A DNA stretch of 64,000 nt from Spirosoma agri (lineage in GTDB: Bacteria > Bacteroidota > Bacteroidia > Cytophagales > Spirosomataceae). Numbering within the stretch: position 1 is the stretch's first letter; every line of letters starts with the position of its first letter. Location of the stretch: the NCBI RefSeq assembly GCF_010747415.1, contig NZ_JAAGNZ010000001.1, forward strand, positions 1,984,001-2,048,000, given 5' to 3'. The translations under genes and the position numbers were made by a program. Under the pieces are notes generated by a model. It searched no databases, was not told where the DNA came from, and saw only the letters and a list, made by a program, of their open reading frames with translations. This document shows, piece by piece, positions 42,595 through 53,273 of this stretch.

Positions 42595-43107
42595 TTAATT
42601 TCGCAACCCCGTATACGTTTCTGCTTTTCGAACGGCGGTTCCTTGCTCCAGCGTTTCCGTTGTGGCATTAATAGCAATCGCCTTTTTCCCTGTTGCCTGA
42701 TCGACATCAAATACGCCCGTTGCCTTGTAGCTGCCGGTATAGGTGGTGTTACCGAATGGAATAAAGATCTGATTGGTAGACTTGTCGATCACCGTAAAGT
42801 TAGTACCGTTCAACTCAGCGGTCACTTTGAAGGACTGACGAGCCGCTTCGATGTAGATTTCCTTTGGATTGGCGCCCTTGGTGACCACAATGGTCGCAGC
42901 ACCGTATTCAGTGAACGGAATTGTACTAATCGTGATGATACTCTGATAACCCTTATCGCCCCCTTCATACGTACCAACGTACTGGTCGCGTGGATCGACA
43001 TCGGAGCCGCCGGAGCCTGACTTTTTGCAGGCAGTTGTAAAAAAGGTCAGGAGAGTGACGGCAATAAATAAAGTACGGAGCGATCGAAATGTATTTCGAG
43101 TAGCCAT
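42595..43107 (-). CDS. Lipoprotein of unknown function
   Basis: A 170-residue protein with a lipoprotein signal (lipobox FTTAC, Cys near residue 27). The mature protein is Gly/Ser-linked then beta-rich (SIITISTIPFTEYGAATIVVTKG). No catalytic motif or known family seen. It lies upstream of the serine hydrolase gene on the same strand with a 35-bp gap and could be co-transcribed with it. Confidence 0.7.
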   Translation of the reverse strand: MATRNTFRSLRTLFIAVTLLTFFTTACKKSGSGGSDVDPRDQYVGTYEGGDKGYQSIITISTIPFTEYGAATIVVTKGANPKEIYIEAARQSFKVTAELNGTNFTVIDKSTNQIFIPFGNTTYTGSYKATGVFDVDQATGKKAIAINATTETLEQGTAVRKAETYTGLRN

Positions 43108-43544
43108 GAGTGAGTTGAGCTATGAGTTAGATTGGTAAGCTGTCTATCAAACGCCGGGTCGGGTTTGTCAAGTATAGGCGGCCGAAAAAAGGCCAGATTC
43201 CTGTATGTTCCAATGATGCATGATTGCCTGTTGGCTGATTGGCTTGTTGGGAAATAACCAGGAATAAAAATTAACTATTGGTGATTTTAAAAAATTATAT
43301 TTTACATAAGCAGCTAATTTGTTATTTTTCTACGTTGATCGGGTTCTCCGCTACAACGGAAACGTTCGCCTTGTGCCGGGTGAAGAACCGCCGAGCTAAA
43401 CGCAAAGGACAGGGTATTGTCAGGACAGAATCGTATGGCGTGTGTGTACGTAATTTATCACAGTTATACTTAGGTCGCCTGTTAAATAGAGCTGGTCGAT
43501 CAATGTAGAATACACCACTATAACTCATTTCTCTTTCATCGTTC
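43108..43544. other. Intergenic region, 437 bp, without a gene
   Basis: Contains an AT-rich stretch near 43262-43335 and no convincing reading frame or RNA. It separates the minus-strand lipoprotein gene from the plus-strand flavin oxidase gene, so it should contain both promoters, but I could not pinpoint them. Confidence 0.5.
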
Positions 43545-44840
43545 ATGGAAATTGACCCCATCACTTCAGGTAAGAAAAAGAGTATCAATCGCCGGGAACT
43601 GTTAAAATATAGCCTACAGGGGGCTGCGGTAAGCGCACTGGGAACCGCATTACCTCCGTCGGCAATGGCCCACATGCCCGCCTTCATTAAAGCACCGGTA
43701 AAAAACGGGAACGTCATTGTGGTCGGTGCTGGTGCATTTGGTGGCTGGACTGCACTCCATTTGCTTCGACAAGGCTATACCGTGACGCTCATTGACCAGT
43801 TTGGTGCGGGCAACAGTCAGGCGAGTTCGGGTGGAGAGACCCGGCTGATTCGTGCCTATTATAAGGACCCGATCTACGTCGATATGGCGATGCGCGCCAT
43901 GAACCTCTGGAAAGAGAACGAACCCCGCATGGGTCAGAAACTATTGCATCAGAATGGCTTGCTGTTGTTCAATTACCCATCCAGCAAAGCGGAATCCGAT
44001 TCGGCGGTGGCTATCTACAAGAAAGCTGGTCTACCACTCGAAAAGGTGAGTCTGGCCGATGCGGTCAAGCGATGGCCGCAAATCGGTACGGATGGTCTTG
44101 ACCATGTCATGTACGATCCGACCGCTGGGTATTTGGACGCGCGTAAAGGATGTCAGGCTGTGTGCAATTTGTTCGTCAAAGAAGGAGGGACCGTTTTGCA
44201 AAAACAGGTGAAACAGGCGTCCATGAAAGGTGGCAAAGCAACGTCCGTATCCCTTACCGATGGCAGTGTACTGGAAGCCGATCAGTTTGTGTTTGCGTGC
44301 GGTCCGTGGCTGGTACGGCTGTTTCCTGAACTCACGAAAAAGCTAAAAGTGACTCGTGCGCTCTGTTTCTTTTTTGCTTCTCCATCGGGCCAAGCCGACC
44401 TTGTGGAAAATAAACTACCTACCTGGATGGATCGTGACATGGATGGGCCATTTCGCTCGTTTGGGGTACCGGGAAGCGACTTTCGGGGCTTCAAAGTTGG
44501 GTTGACACCGCCGGATAATAACGTGACCGATCGCTTCGATACCTATCACCGCTATGCCAAACCCGAAGAGCTGGAACTGGCGCTGAACGTACTGGCTAAG
44601 CGATTTCCTAAAATGGTCGGTCAACCCCTGATCGAGCAGCGGGTTTGCCAATATACCAGTACACCCGATACCGACTTTATCCTGGACACGCATCCTGAAG
44701 CCGATAACCTTTGGGTGATGGGTGGCGATTCCGGTCACGGTTATAAACAAGGTGCTTCATTTGGTGAGATGGCTGCCCAATCGATTGATGGTAAACTGGA
44801 GAAACTAAGCAAATTTGCCCTCAAGCGATTGATTGGTTAA
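43545..44840 (+). CDS. FAD-dependent amine oxidase (MSOX/SolA-like) with Tat-type signal
   Basis: A 431-residue DAO-superfamily oxidase. FAD motif VIVVGAGAFGGWTALHLLRQGY near 55-80. RVCQYTSTPDTDFILD matches the segment of monomeric sarcosine oxidase and N-methyltryptophan oxidase in which the Cys carries covalent FAD. GGETRLIRAYY and GGDSGHGYKQG complete the family signature. The N terminus has NRRELLKYSLQGAAVSALG, resembling a twin-arginine export signal, which would place the folded flavoenzyme in the periplasm. The amine substrate is unknown. Confidence 0.87.
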   Translation: MEIDPITSGKKKSINRRELLKYSLQGAAVSALGTALPPSAMAHMPAFIKAPVKNGNVIVVGAGAFGGWTALHLLRQGYTVTLIDQFGAGNSQASSGGETRLIRAYYKDPIYVDMAMRAMNLWKENEPRMGQKLLHQNGLLLFNYPSSKAESDSAVAIYKKAGLPLEKVSLADAVKRWPQIGTDGLDHVMYDPTAGYLDARKGCQAVCNLFVKEGGTVLQKQVKQASMKGGKATSVSLTDGSVLEADQFVFACGPWLVRLFPELTKKLKVTRALCFFFASPSGQADLVENKLPTWMDRDMDGPFRSFGVPGSDFRGFKVGLTPPDNNVTDRFDTYHRYAKPEELELALNVLAKRFPKMVGQPLIEQRVCQYTSTPDTDFILDTHPEADNLWVMGGDSGHGYKQGASFGEMAAQSIDGKLEKLSKFALKRLIG

Positions 44841-44979
44841 GTTCGTGAACGCCCGAATTTTTGGTGCATGACTCGATTTTAACAACACTCCTTCGTTTGC
44901 TGAGTTGTTAGTGAAACAGCAGGCCTTGTACCATCCTTCTATATACCCTGTTCTATTCGGATAATAATCGCCAATCAGT

Positions 44980-45300
44980 ATGCTCATCGAACTGTATGCA
45001 AACCCAGACTTTCAGGCCGTAAAACTGCCCGAATCACCTATTGCTAACCTCAACGGCGAACTCCCCGATGAAGAAACGGGCCTCGAACTGGGTGATCTGC
45101 TGGGTAGTTTTTCGTCTAGAGAAGAAGCCATAGCGGCCATCACACAACACGTTAATGAGCAGAATGGTCAGGTTACCGAAAGCCACAGTGCTCCGTTCAA
45201 TGACTATAGCCATGTAGAGTGGTTGACCGTAACGATTGAAACGGACCATAAGCAAATCGAAAATCGTGCCTATTATCTGGTTAGCGATGAAGGCTACTGA
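44980..45300 (+). CDS. Hypothetical protein, 106 residues
   Basis: Soluble acidic protein with LIELYANPDFQAVKLPESPIANLNG at the N terminus and no known family. No signal or membrane segment. It is separated from the flavin oxidase by 139 bp on the same strand and from the TonB receptor by about 250 bp. Codon use looks typical of the window, so I regard it as a real gene. Confidence 0.6.
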   Translation: MLIELYANPDFQAVKLPESPIANLNGELPDEETGLELGDLLGSFSSREEAIAAITQHVNEQNGQVTESHSAPFNDYSHVEWLTVTIETDHKQIENRAYYLVSDEGY

Positions 45301-45550
45301 CCCGAAACGAATAATCAACCAGGCGAGGAGACAAAATCATAACAAACGGTAATTTTGCAAACTATTGTTTATGAGGTAGTTAAATGGATTGGGCCGGTGG
45401 TCAGCGGTTTCACTATTAAATTCTTTCGTTTATCCGCGCCGTTCCTACCTGTTTTGTTCGTACAAAGATCACAAACTGATAATGGTTTAGTAACATCAAA
45501 CCAGAGGAGGATCACTCTCTTTGCAGTGGGAAAAATTTCACTCCTGCTGT

Positions 45551-48500
45551 ATGAACAAACATATACTCCTTTCAACTATTTTATTGCTTCTTTTTGCGTG
45601 TCTATCAATTCATAAAGTAAGGGCGCAAACAACGCAGGCATCGATTTCGGGGGTCATCTCAGACGATAAGAAATCGTCTCTGCCAGGTGCAACGGTTCAG
45701 GTCCGCAACGAATCAACGGGCTTTACAACCGGGACCGTAACCAACGCGCAGGGTGAATACCTGTTCAAAGAATTGCCACTGGGCGGACCGTACACCATCC
45801 GCGCTACGTTTGTCGGTTTCGGCGATCAGCAAAGAACGGGCTACATGCTGAACCAGGGCGATGCTATCCGGGTAAATCTCAGCATGGAAGAGACGGGTCA
45901 GTCGCTCGAAGTCGTGCAGGTAGTGGCATCGGGTCTGAAAAACAAGACCGAATTTCTGGGAGCGGCCACGACCATATCGGCGCGGTCGATTGCGGCTTTG
46001 CCGGTCAATGGCCGGAATTTTACTTCCCTAACGGATCTGTCACCTCTGAGCCGGGGGACCAATTTATCCGGTCAGCTTGGCTCATCGACCAACTTCACGA
46101 TCGACGGGACAACGGCCAAGAACCCAACGTCGGCCGGATCAACAACCAGTCGCAGTGGCGCTCCGTACTCGATTTCTATTGAAGCCGTCCGGGAGTTTAA
46201 AGTGGTTACCAACCAGTATGACGTTATTTACGGTCGTAGCGGTGGGGGCACCATCAGCGCAGTAACCAAAGCAGGAACGAACAAATTAACCGGTAGTCTT
46301 TTCAATTACACACGCGCTAACTGGCTATCGAGCCGGTACGACATTCGGGGTAATGAGCGCAAGGTTCCGTTCTCGACCAACCAATACGGCTTCTCCCTGG
46401 GTGGGCCGATCATCAAAGACAAGCTGCACTTTTTTGTCGTCTGGGATCACCAGCAGGATTCGCGTCCGTTGATCATTGCCGACGTTCAGACGCCCGCTGA
46501 CGAAAGCCGGTTTCTGGTGACCAGAACCACCCTCGACCGGTTTGTGGGCATTGCCCGTGCTCAGTACGGTACAGCCAATACACCCCAGTATGGTACATTC
46601 GATAAAGTTCGGGGTTCTGACGCTGCCTTCGCCCGCATCGACTGGCAGCTGAACGAGAAAAACCTGCTGACCATCCGCAATAACTACACCAACGACCGTA
46701 ACAAACTGGGGCTGGCCGATAACACCGCCATCAACATCTACGAGTCGTACGGGAACGATTTCAACGTGGATAACAGCCTGCTGGCAACGCTGCGTACGTC
46801 GCTCAATTCTAAGTTTACGAACGAGCTGAAAGTTCAGCATTTATACACGTACCAGAAAAGTAGCCCCGGCGATCAGTTACCGGCTGCCAACATTCCCCGT
46901 AACATCGTCGAGAACGTAGCGTCGACCATCGACGGGGTCAGTCGGGCGACGAACATTCAGATGGGTGGCCACCGCTTCGCGCAGGAAGGCTTCACGAATA
47001 ACGTACTTCAGCTGGTCGATAATCTGTACTACAACACGAACAAGGCGCAATACACGTTTGGTGTCGACCTGATGTACACCCATGCGAAGTCGCTCTACGG
47101 TAGTGAGGTCAACGGACGTTTCCATTACACGGTCGATGGGTCGGCTTCGGCGCTGGATAAGTTTGAACGGTTGCAACCCTACCGGTATTTCCGGGAAGTG
47201 CCTCTCGTCGCCGATCCAACGGTTGTCGGTAACACGCTCAACGCCGGTTTATACGGTCAGATGAGTACGAAATTGGCTCGGGGTCTGGACATGACCGCCG
47301 GTTTACGGTTCGATTATGGTGTATATCCAAGAGCGGCCTTCAATCAGGTGGTGTTTGATGACCTGGGACTGCGCACCGACAATCAACTTAAATCATTCGT
47401 GGTCCAACCCCGCTTGCAGTTAACATGGGATGTCAGGGAAGCGCACAAGGATTTCATCCGGTTCGGAGCGGGTGTGTTCGCATCTGATATCAACAACTAC
47501 GTCATTATCAACAACCTGACGTTCGACGGAAAGCATTACGGAACGGTTGACGTACGGTCTCCGAACGTACCAACGCCGGATTTTGCCGCCTATCGGTCCA
47601 ATTACGCCAGCATTCCGTCACTGGCCGCTTTCCAGTTGCCGACCATCAACATGACGGGAGCCGATGCGCGGGTGCCGGTATTGTACAAAGCCAACCTGTC
47701 GTACACCCACTATCTCACCGACAAGCTGAAAGTCAGTCTGACGGGCTACGCATCGCTGGCCCGCCACAACTATACCTACGTGGACCGGAACATTGTGGCG
47801 CAGCCCTTCTTCCGATTAGCCAACGAAGACAACCGGGGTGTTTATGTGCCTCTGGCCACCATGCCTGCCAATGGCGCGGGTGACTGGCAGCAGGGGCGGG
47901 TCAGCCAGCGATTGGGCCGCGTTCTGGAGCTGGGCAGTCAGGGTAAAGTCAACCAGTTTGCGCTCGTGCTTGACGGAACCTACCAGTATTTCCGGGATGG
48001 CGAAATCTCGGCGAGTTATACCTGGAACGATAGCAAAGACAATACCTCCTACAACGGTAACGTAGCGAACACCGCTACGCTGGTACAACTGGTAAAAGAC
48101 GATCCGCGCGACCTAAGCCGGATGACGTATTCCGATAACCAGTTCCGGAACAAAGTGGTCGTCTACGGTACGCTGCCTTCGTTCTATGGCATTTCGATCG
48201 GGTTCCGGTACTCAGGCATCGGCGGTACGCGGTACTCGCTGCTATCGGGCGCCAACAACAACGGTGATTTTGTGTCGAATAATGATCTGGCCTTTGTTTT
48301 CGACCGGAACAATACGGAGACAGCTGCCAACGTACGGACTGGTTTGCAGAGCCTGTTGGATAGTCCCACCGCCAGCCAGAGCCTCAAAAATTACATCAAC
48401 GATTACTCAGGTAAAATTGCCGAACGCAACGGGGGCATCAACCGATTCTACGGTGTTTTCGATCTTCGGGCCAACAAGCGCTTCCAGCTGTTCAGAAAGC

Positions 48501-48751
48501 GGACGTACCTCGATCTGTCGGTGGATGCCTTCAACGTGGCGAACCTGCTAAACCGCAACAAGGGTACAAACATGGCATTGAGCAGTCAAGCGCTGTATGC
48601 GCTGGGTGTTCCGGCTTCGGGAGGTAATGCCGCCATTTCCCCCTTTAGCCAGGCAACCCAGCAGTTTAACTACCGCGTAAACGCGACGGGTATCGTTACC
48701 CCATCGGGTGATCCATTCCAAATTCAGATTGGTGCCCGTTTTGGATTTTAA
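45551..48751 (+). CDS. Oar-like TonB-dependent receptor
   Basis: A 1066-residue outer-membrane receptor from ATG 45551. Signal peptide to about residue 25, then a carboxypeptidase-regulatory-like domain (ASISGVISDDKKSSLPGATVQV, about 30-115), a plug with SIEAVREFKVVTNQYDVIYGRSGGG, and a large barrel ending in FQIQIGARFGF. The form resembles OmpA-related/Oar proteins used for protein or peptide ligands, rather than SusC, as no SusD gene follows. It is monocistronic and ends in a strong terminator at 48781. Confidence 0.92.
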   Translation: MNKHILLSTILLLLFACLSIHKVRAQTTQASISGVISDDKKSSLPGATVQVRNESTGFTTGTVTNAQGEYLFKELPLGGPYTIRATFVGFGDQQRTGYMLNQGDAIRVNLSMEETGQSLEVVQVVASGLKNKTEFLGAATTISARSIAALPVNGRNFTSLTDLSPLSRGTNLSGQLGSSTNFTIDGTTAKNPTSAGSTTSRSGAPYSISIEAVREFKVVTNQYDVIYGRSGGGTISAVTKAGTNKLTGSLFNYTRANWLSSRYDIRGNERKVPFSTNQYGFSLGGPIIKDKLHFFVVWDHQQDSRPLIIADVQTPADESRFLVTRTTLDRFVGIARAQYGTANTPQYGTFDKVRGSDAAFARIDWQLNEKNLLTIRNNYTNDRNKLGLADNTAINIYESYGNDFNVDNSLLATLRTSLNSKFTNELKVQHLYTYQKSSPGDQLPAANIPRNIVENVASTIDGVSRATNIQMGGHRFAQEGFTNNVLQLVDNLYYNTNKAQYTFGVDLMYTHAKSLYGSEVNGRFHYTVDGSASALDKFERLQPYRYFREVPLVADPTVVGNTLNAGLYGQMSTKLARGLDMTAGLRFDYGVYPRAAFNQVVFDDLGLRTDNQLKSFVVQPRLQLTWDVREAHKDFIRFGAGVFASDINNYVIINNLTFDGKHYGTVDVRSPNVPTPDFAAYRSNYASIPSLAAFQLPTINMTGADARVPVLYKANLSYTHYLTDKLKVSLTGYASLARHNYTYVDRNIVAQPFFRLANEDNRGVYVPLATMPANGAGDWQQGRVSQRLGRVLELGSQGKVNQFALVLDGTYQYFRDGEISASYTWNDSKDNTSYNGNVANTATLVQLVKDDPRDLSRMTYSDNQFRNKVVVYGTLPSFYGISIGFRYSGIGGTRYSLLSGANNNGDFVSNNDLAFVFDRNNTETAANVRTGLQSLLDSPTASQSLKNYINDYSGKIAERNGGINRFYGVFDLRANKRFQLFRKRTYLDLSVDAFNVANLLNRNKGTNMALSSQALYALGVPASGGNAAISPFSQATQQFNYRVNATGIVTPSGDPFQIQIGARFGF

Positions 48752-48780
48752 CAGCGTAGAAAAATAAAGGCGCTTCACTT

Positions 48781-48819
48781 AATTCACCTCACCGACTGTC
48801 GGTGAGGTGAATTTTTTTG
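48781..48819 (+). terminator. Terminator after the Oar-like receptor
   Basis: 15-bp perfect arms (48781-48795 and 48799-48813) with a CTG loop run into seven T residues (48812-48818). Confidence 0.92.
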
Positions 48820-48949
48820 TGGTAGGATGTGGTTAACTACACGCGGTTGCCACTCAGCCCTTTACCAAATTCTTTCTAAAATTCTGCGATCATCGTTGCC
48901 CGTTACCCGCGTAAAGTGGCTATTTTTAACCCAGTAATCTGCGGATCCT

Positions 48950-51900
48950 ATGCAATTTTCACATCTCCACTGCCACACCCAATACTCGTTGCTCGACGGG
49001 CAGGCCGACATTAAGAAGCTGATTAAGAAGGCTAAAAATGACAACATGCCCGCCGTTGCGATCACTGACCACGGTAACATGTTCGGCGTATTCGAGTTTG
49101 TGGCCGAAGCCAGCAAGCAGGGTATCAAGCCGATTGTGGGGTGTGAGTTTTACGTGGTAGAAGATCACCATAAAAAGCAGTTCACCAAAGAGCAGAAAGA
49201 CGTTCGGTATCATCAGTTGCTGTTGGCAAAAAACGCACAGGGCTACAAAAACCTGGCGAAACTTTGCTCACTGGGGTACATGGAGGGCTTGTATGGCAAG
49301 TACCCGCGCGTTACGAAAGAACTGATTGACCAATACAAAGAGGGGCTGATCGCTTCGACTTGCTGCATTGGCGCATCGGTACCGAAGACCATCCTGAAAA
49401 AAGGCGAAGAAGCGGGTGAAATTGAGTTCAAGTGGTGGCTTGACCGGTTCGGTGAAGATTATTACGTCGAATTACAACGGCACGATATTCCGGATCAGAT
49501 TAAAGCCAATGAAGTGCTGATCAAGTTTGCCCGGAAATACAACGTCAAGATCATTGCGTCCAACGATTCGCATTACGTCGACCAGGACGACTGGGTGGCG
49601 CACGATATTCTGCTGTGCGTGAACACCAACGAAAAGCAAAGCACACCGTCGATGAAGGATTTCAGCGACGACGATGTGATGCCCAAAAATACCCGCTTCG
49701 CCTTCTTCTCTGACCAGTTCTACTTCAAGAACACGCAGGAGATGACAACGCTGTTTCATGACCTGCCCGAAGCCATCGACAACACGAACGAGATTGTCGG
49801 GAAGGTGGAAACGCTGAAACTGAAGCGCGATATCATGCTGCCTAACTTCCCGATTCCCAGGGAGTTTCAGCAACATACCGACGACGTACTGAACCAGTGG
49901 GAATACCTGCGTCACCTGACGTATGAAGGTGCCAAGGAACGTTACGTCGATATTCTGCCCCATATTCAGGAACGCCTTGATTTTGAATTATTCACGATCA
50001 GGACGATGGGTTTTGCCGGGTACTTCCTGATCGTGGCCGACTTCATTAAGGCGGGTCGCGATCTGGGCGTGATGATCGGGCCCGGTCGTGGGTCGGCAGC
50101 GGGTAGTGCCGTGGCGTATTGCACCGGTATCACCAACATCGACCCGATCAAATACGACCTGCTGTTCGAGCGGTTCCTGAATCCCGACCGGAAGTCAATG
50201 CCCGATATCGATACTGATTTTGACGATGAAGGTCGTCAGAAAGTGATCGACTATGTGGTGCAGAAATATGGAAAAGCGCAGGTTGCCCAGATTGTTACGT
50301 ACGGTACGATGGCGTCAAAATCATCGATCAAGGACGTAGCGCGGGTGATGGATTTGCCCTTGCAGGACGCCAACGCCGTCGTGAAACTCGTACCCGACAA
50401 GCCGACGTACAACATGACGCTCAAGCGCATTTTCGAGGACCCCCTCGAAGGGCCGGGCGGTTTGTCGAACGTCATCCAGCCGGAGGAGCTGGACAATGTG
50501 AAGCGGATGCGGGCGCTGGAGTCGGGCGATAAGAGTGCGGCAGCGGCCATGCGGATCGTCGATTACGAAAAAGTGTCGGCGGTGCTTAAGCAGGCTCGTA
50601 AACTCGAAGGTACCGTTCGAAATACGGGATTACACGCGGCCGGAATTATCATTGCGCCCAGCGACCTGTCGGACATCGTACCCGTCTCGACCTCAAAAGA
50701 TACGACCCTCATCATTACCCAATACGAGGGGAAAGTCATCGAGGATGCGGGCGTAATTAAAATGGATTTTCTGGGGTTGCGCAACCTCACCATCATTAAG
50801 GAGTGCCTGCGTCTTCTTAAGCAGAACCACGGAGGATTGCTCATCGATGGCGTCGAAACCGGCATTGATGACATTCCACTGGACGACGACGAAACGTACA
50901 AACTGTTCCAGCGGGGCGAGACCAACGCGGTGTTCCAGTTTGAATCCGACGGCATGAAGAAGCACATGAAGGACCTGAAGCCTGACCGCTTCGGTGATCT
51001 CATTGCGATGAACGCCCTCTACCGCCCCGGCCCGATTGCCTACATTCCGAACTACATCAATCGGAAACACGGTCGTGAAGAAGTTAAATACGACATGCCA
51101 GAAATGGAAGAGTATTTGGCGGATACCTACGGCATTACGGTCTACCAGGAGCAGTTGATGCTGCTGTCGCAGAAGCTGGGTAACTTCACCAAAGGGGATG
51201 CCGACGTACTGCGGAAGGCAATGGGGAAGAAAGACCGGGCCACGCTGGACAAAATGAAAGGTAAGTTTATGGATGGCTGCGCGGCCAATAAACTACCCCT
51301 CAAAGTCTGCGAGAAAGTCTGGACCGACTGGGAAGCGTTTGCGTCGTACGCCTTCAACAAATCGCACTCGACCTGTTACGCGTTCGTCGCTTACCAGACG
51401 GCCTACCTCAAAGCGCACTACCGCCCGGAATACATGGCGGCCGTTTTGACGAGCTGCCTGGGCACCATCGACAAGATTACGTTCTTCATGGAAGAATGTA
51501 AAAACATAAACATTCCGGTTCTTGGCCCGGACGTCAATGAATCCGAACGCTTTTTTGGCGTTAACAAAAATGGGGAGATCCGCTTTGGGTTAGGCGGTAT
51601 CAAAGGAGCGGGTGATGCCGCCGTGGAAGCCATTATCGAGGAACGCAAAGCGGGTGGCCCGTTCAAAGACATCTTCGATTTTGCCATCCGGGTCAACCTG
51701 CGAACGGTGAACAAGAAAACGTGGGAATCGCTGGCTTATGCCGGTGCGTTCGACAGCATCGACGAGTACCACCGGGCGCAATATTTTGAGTTGGCAGAGG
51801 GCGATACGTCGCCGTTTCTGGACAAGATTATCCGGTACGCCAACAACTACCACGCCGAAAAAGCTGCGGCTCAACAGTCGCTGTTCGGGGCCATGATGGG

Positions 51901-52585
51901 CGGGGAGCCCATGCTCAACCGGCCTAAAGCTCCTCTTGTAACGGAGTGGAACCAGATCGAAAAACTGAAGTTCGAGAAGGACGTCGTTGGCTTTTACATC
52001 ACCGGTCACCCACTGGATGAGTTCAAGCTCGAAATGGATGGCTTCTGTAACACAACGCTGGCCACTATTTTCGAGACGAAACAGCCCGAAATTAAAGTCG
52101 GCTGTATTGTTTCCGCCGTACAAATGCGCGTCACCAAAAGCGGCAATCCGTTCTGTATTTTCAAAGTTGAGGATTACAACTCATCGCTTGAAATGGCCCT
52201 ATTCGGCGACGATTACGTCCGGCTGGTTCAATACATCGAAGTGGGTCGGTTCCTGCACATTACGGGCAAAACCCAAAACAAATGGGGTTCCGAGCAACTG
52301 GAATTCAAACCGACGAGCATTCGGCTGCTGAACGATATGCGGGAAAAATTCTGCAAGGAACTTCGCGTGTCACTGACGATCGACTCCCTGAACGCTCAAC
52401 TGGTAGCCCGGATCAACGAACTCGTCAATGCCCATCCCGGAACCTGCACCCTGTCCCTGAACGTGGTCGATCCGGCTGCCCGTATTGAAATTAGTTTGCA
52501 GTCCCGAACGCTGAAGGTATCGCCGGCTAATACCTTTCTGCGGGCGTTGGAGTCCATCGAAGGGGTGACGTGCAAAGTGGCGTAA
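48950..52585 (+). CDS. dnaE: DNA polymerase III alpha subunit
   Basis: The 1211-residue replicative polymerase. PHP domain at the N terminus (HLHCHTQYSLLDG, DHGNMFG), the polymerase active-site Asp residues D419 and D421 in MPDIDTDFDDEGR, the GRGSAAGSAVAY motif, and a beta-clamp-binding motif Q975-Q-S-L-F979. An OB-fold (about 1010-1100) and a C-terminal tail for tau binding follow. Length is normal for the phylum. No intein is seen. Confidence 0.97.
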   Translation: MQFSHLHCHTQYSLLDGQADIKKLIKKAKNDNMPAVAITDHGNMFGVFEFVAEASKQGIKPIVGCEFYVVEDHHKKQFTKEQKDVRYHQLLLAKNAQGYKNLAKLCSLGYMEGLYGKYPRVTKELIDQYKEGLIASTCCIGASVPKTILKKGEEAGEIEFKWWLDRFGEDYYVELQRHDIPDQIKANEVLIKFARKYNVKIIASNDSHYVDQDDWVAHDILLCVNTNEKQSTPSMKDFSDDDVMPKNTRFAFFSDQFYFKNTQEMTTLFHDLPEAIDNTNEIVGKVETLKLKRDIMLPNFPIPREFQQHTDDVLNQWEYLRHLTYEGAKERYVDILPHIQERLDFELFTIRTMGFAGYFLIVADFIKAGRDLGVMIGPGRGSAAGSAVAYCTGITNIDPIKYDLLFERFLNPDRKSMPDIDTDFDDEGRQKVIDYVVQKYGKAQVAQIVTYGTMASKSSIKDVARVMDLPLQDANAVVKLVPDKPTYNMTLKRIFEDPLEGPGGLSNVIQPEELDNVKRMRALESGDKSAAAAMRIVDYEKVSAVLKQARKLEGTVRNTGLHAAGIIIAPSDLSDIVPVSTSKDTTLIITQYEGKVIEDAGVIKMDFLGLRNLTIIKECLRLLKQNHGGLLIDGVETGIDDIPLDDDETYKLFQRGETNAVFQFESDGMKKHMKDLKPDRFGDLIAMNALYRPGPIAYIPNYINRKHGREEVKYDMPEMEEYLADTYGITVYQEQLMLLSQKLGNFTKGDADVLRKAMGKKDRATLDKMKGKFMDGCAANKLPLKVCEKVWTDWEAFASYAFNKSHSTCYAFVAYQTAYLKAHYRPEYMAAVLTSCLGTIDKITFFMEECKNINIPVLGPDVNESERFFGVNKNGEIRFGLGGIKGAGDAAVEAIIEERKAGGPFKDIFDFAIRVNLRTVNKKTWESLAYAGAFDSIDEYHRAQYFELAEGDTSPFLDKIIRYANNYHAEKAAAQQSLFGAMMGGEPMLNRPKAPLVTEWNQIEKLKFEKDVVGFYITGHPLDEFKLEMDGFCNTTLATIFETKQPEIKVGCIVSAVQMRVTKSGNPFCIFKVEDYNSSLEMALFGDDYVRLVQYIEVGRFLHITGKTQNKWGSEQLEFKPTSIRLLNDMREKFCKELRVSLTIDSLNAQLVARINELVNAHPGTCTLSLNVVDPAARIEISLQSRTLKVSPANTFLRALESIEGVTCKVA

Positions 52586-52587
52586 AC

Positions 52588-53031
52588 TCAGGGGCAAGTC
52601 ATTTTATTGAGGACATACGCATAGCCAGTGCCGGGCTGTTTGAGGACCCATACACCTTCTTTTTCGACGCGTTCGCCTTCGTGCCAGGTAATGGCATCGG
52701 CTTTGAGCGTCAGGTCAAGCGCGTAACGTTGCGTGACGCCTTCACCCGAACGGTCCCAGTTTGCCCGAATCTCGTTACCGCTGATCGTTCCCTGAATCGG
52801 TCCCCTTGCCCGATCTTTTTCGTATGGATTGATGTCGAGATAACCCGTTGCCTTTGTCCCGTCTGTGATCAGGCGGAGCGTTGTTGTATCACGTTGCAGC
52901 ACCTGCTGAAAGCAAAGCGTGTCGCGTGATACTGGTGCTTTGGTGGACTGGGTTTGGCTGGATTCGGTCGTCGAACGACTTTGGCAGCCGAAGGCTAAAA
53001 CAAGGTTTACCAAGAAGAGAACAGTGCGCAT
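52588..53031 (-). CDS. Lipoprotein of unknown function
   Basis: A 147-residue protein with lipobox LAFGC (Cys near residue 16), a Ser/Thr-rich linker, and a beta-rich domain (TLRLITDGTKATGYLDINPYEKDRARGPIQG split, about 50-80). It ends in KMTCP. No enzyme motif or family recognised. It starts 3 bp beyond the dnaE stop in the convergent direction, so transcripts may collide. Confidence 0.7.
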   Translation of the reverse strand: MRTVLFLVNLVLAFGCQSRSTTESSQTQSTKAPVSRDTLCFQQVLQRDTTTLRLITDGTKATGYLDINPYEKDRARGPIQGTISGNEIRANWDRSGEGVTQRYALDLTLKADAITWHEGERVEKEGVWVLKQPGTGYAYVLNKMTCP

Positions 53032-53273
53032 AGACGGGTGAGGTAGTGAGATCTATTTTCCATAACTGGCATTCCACCCGGATGGTTTAGGCCTTTGATA
53101 CTAGCAATGTTCTCACTATCAATTGGTCGAATCGACAGCTAGTGGTCGCTAAACTGATTGAACGGACAATAAATATACCGTCGGGTGTGCTAACAAAATA
53201 GGTAAACCGTCGTTCTTTTACAGAATAGACCAAAATAACCAGAACCTGTTTGCTTACTAACTCTCAATCAATC

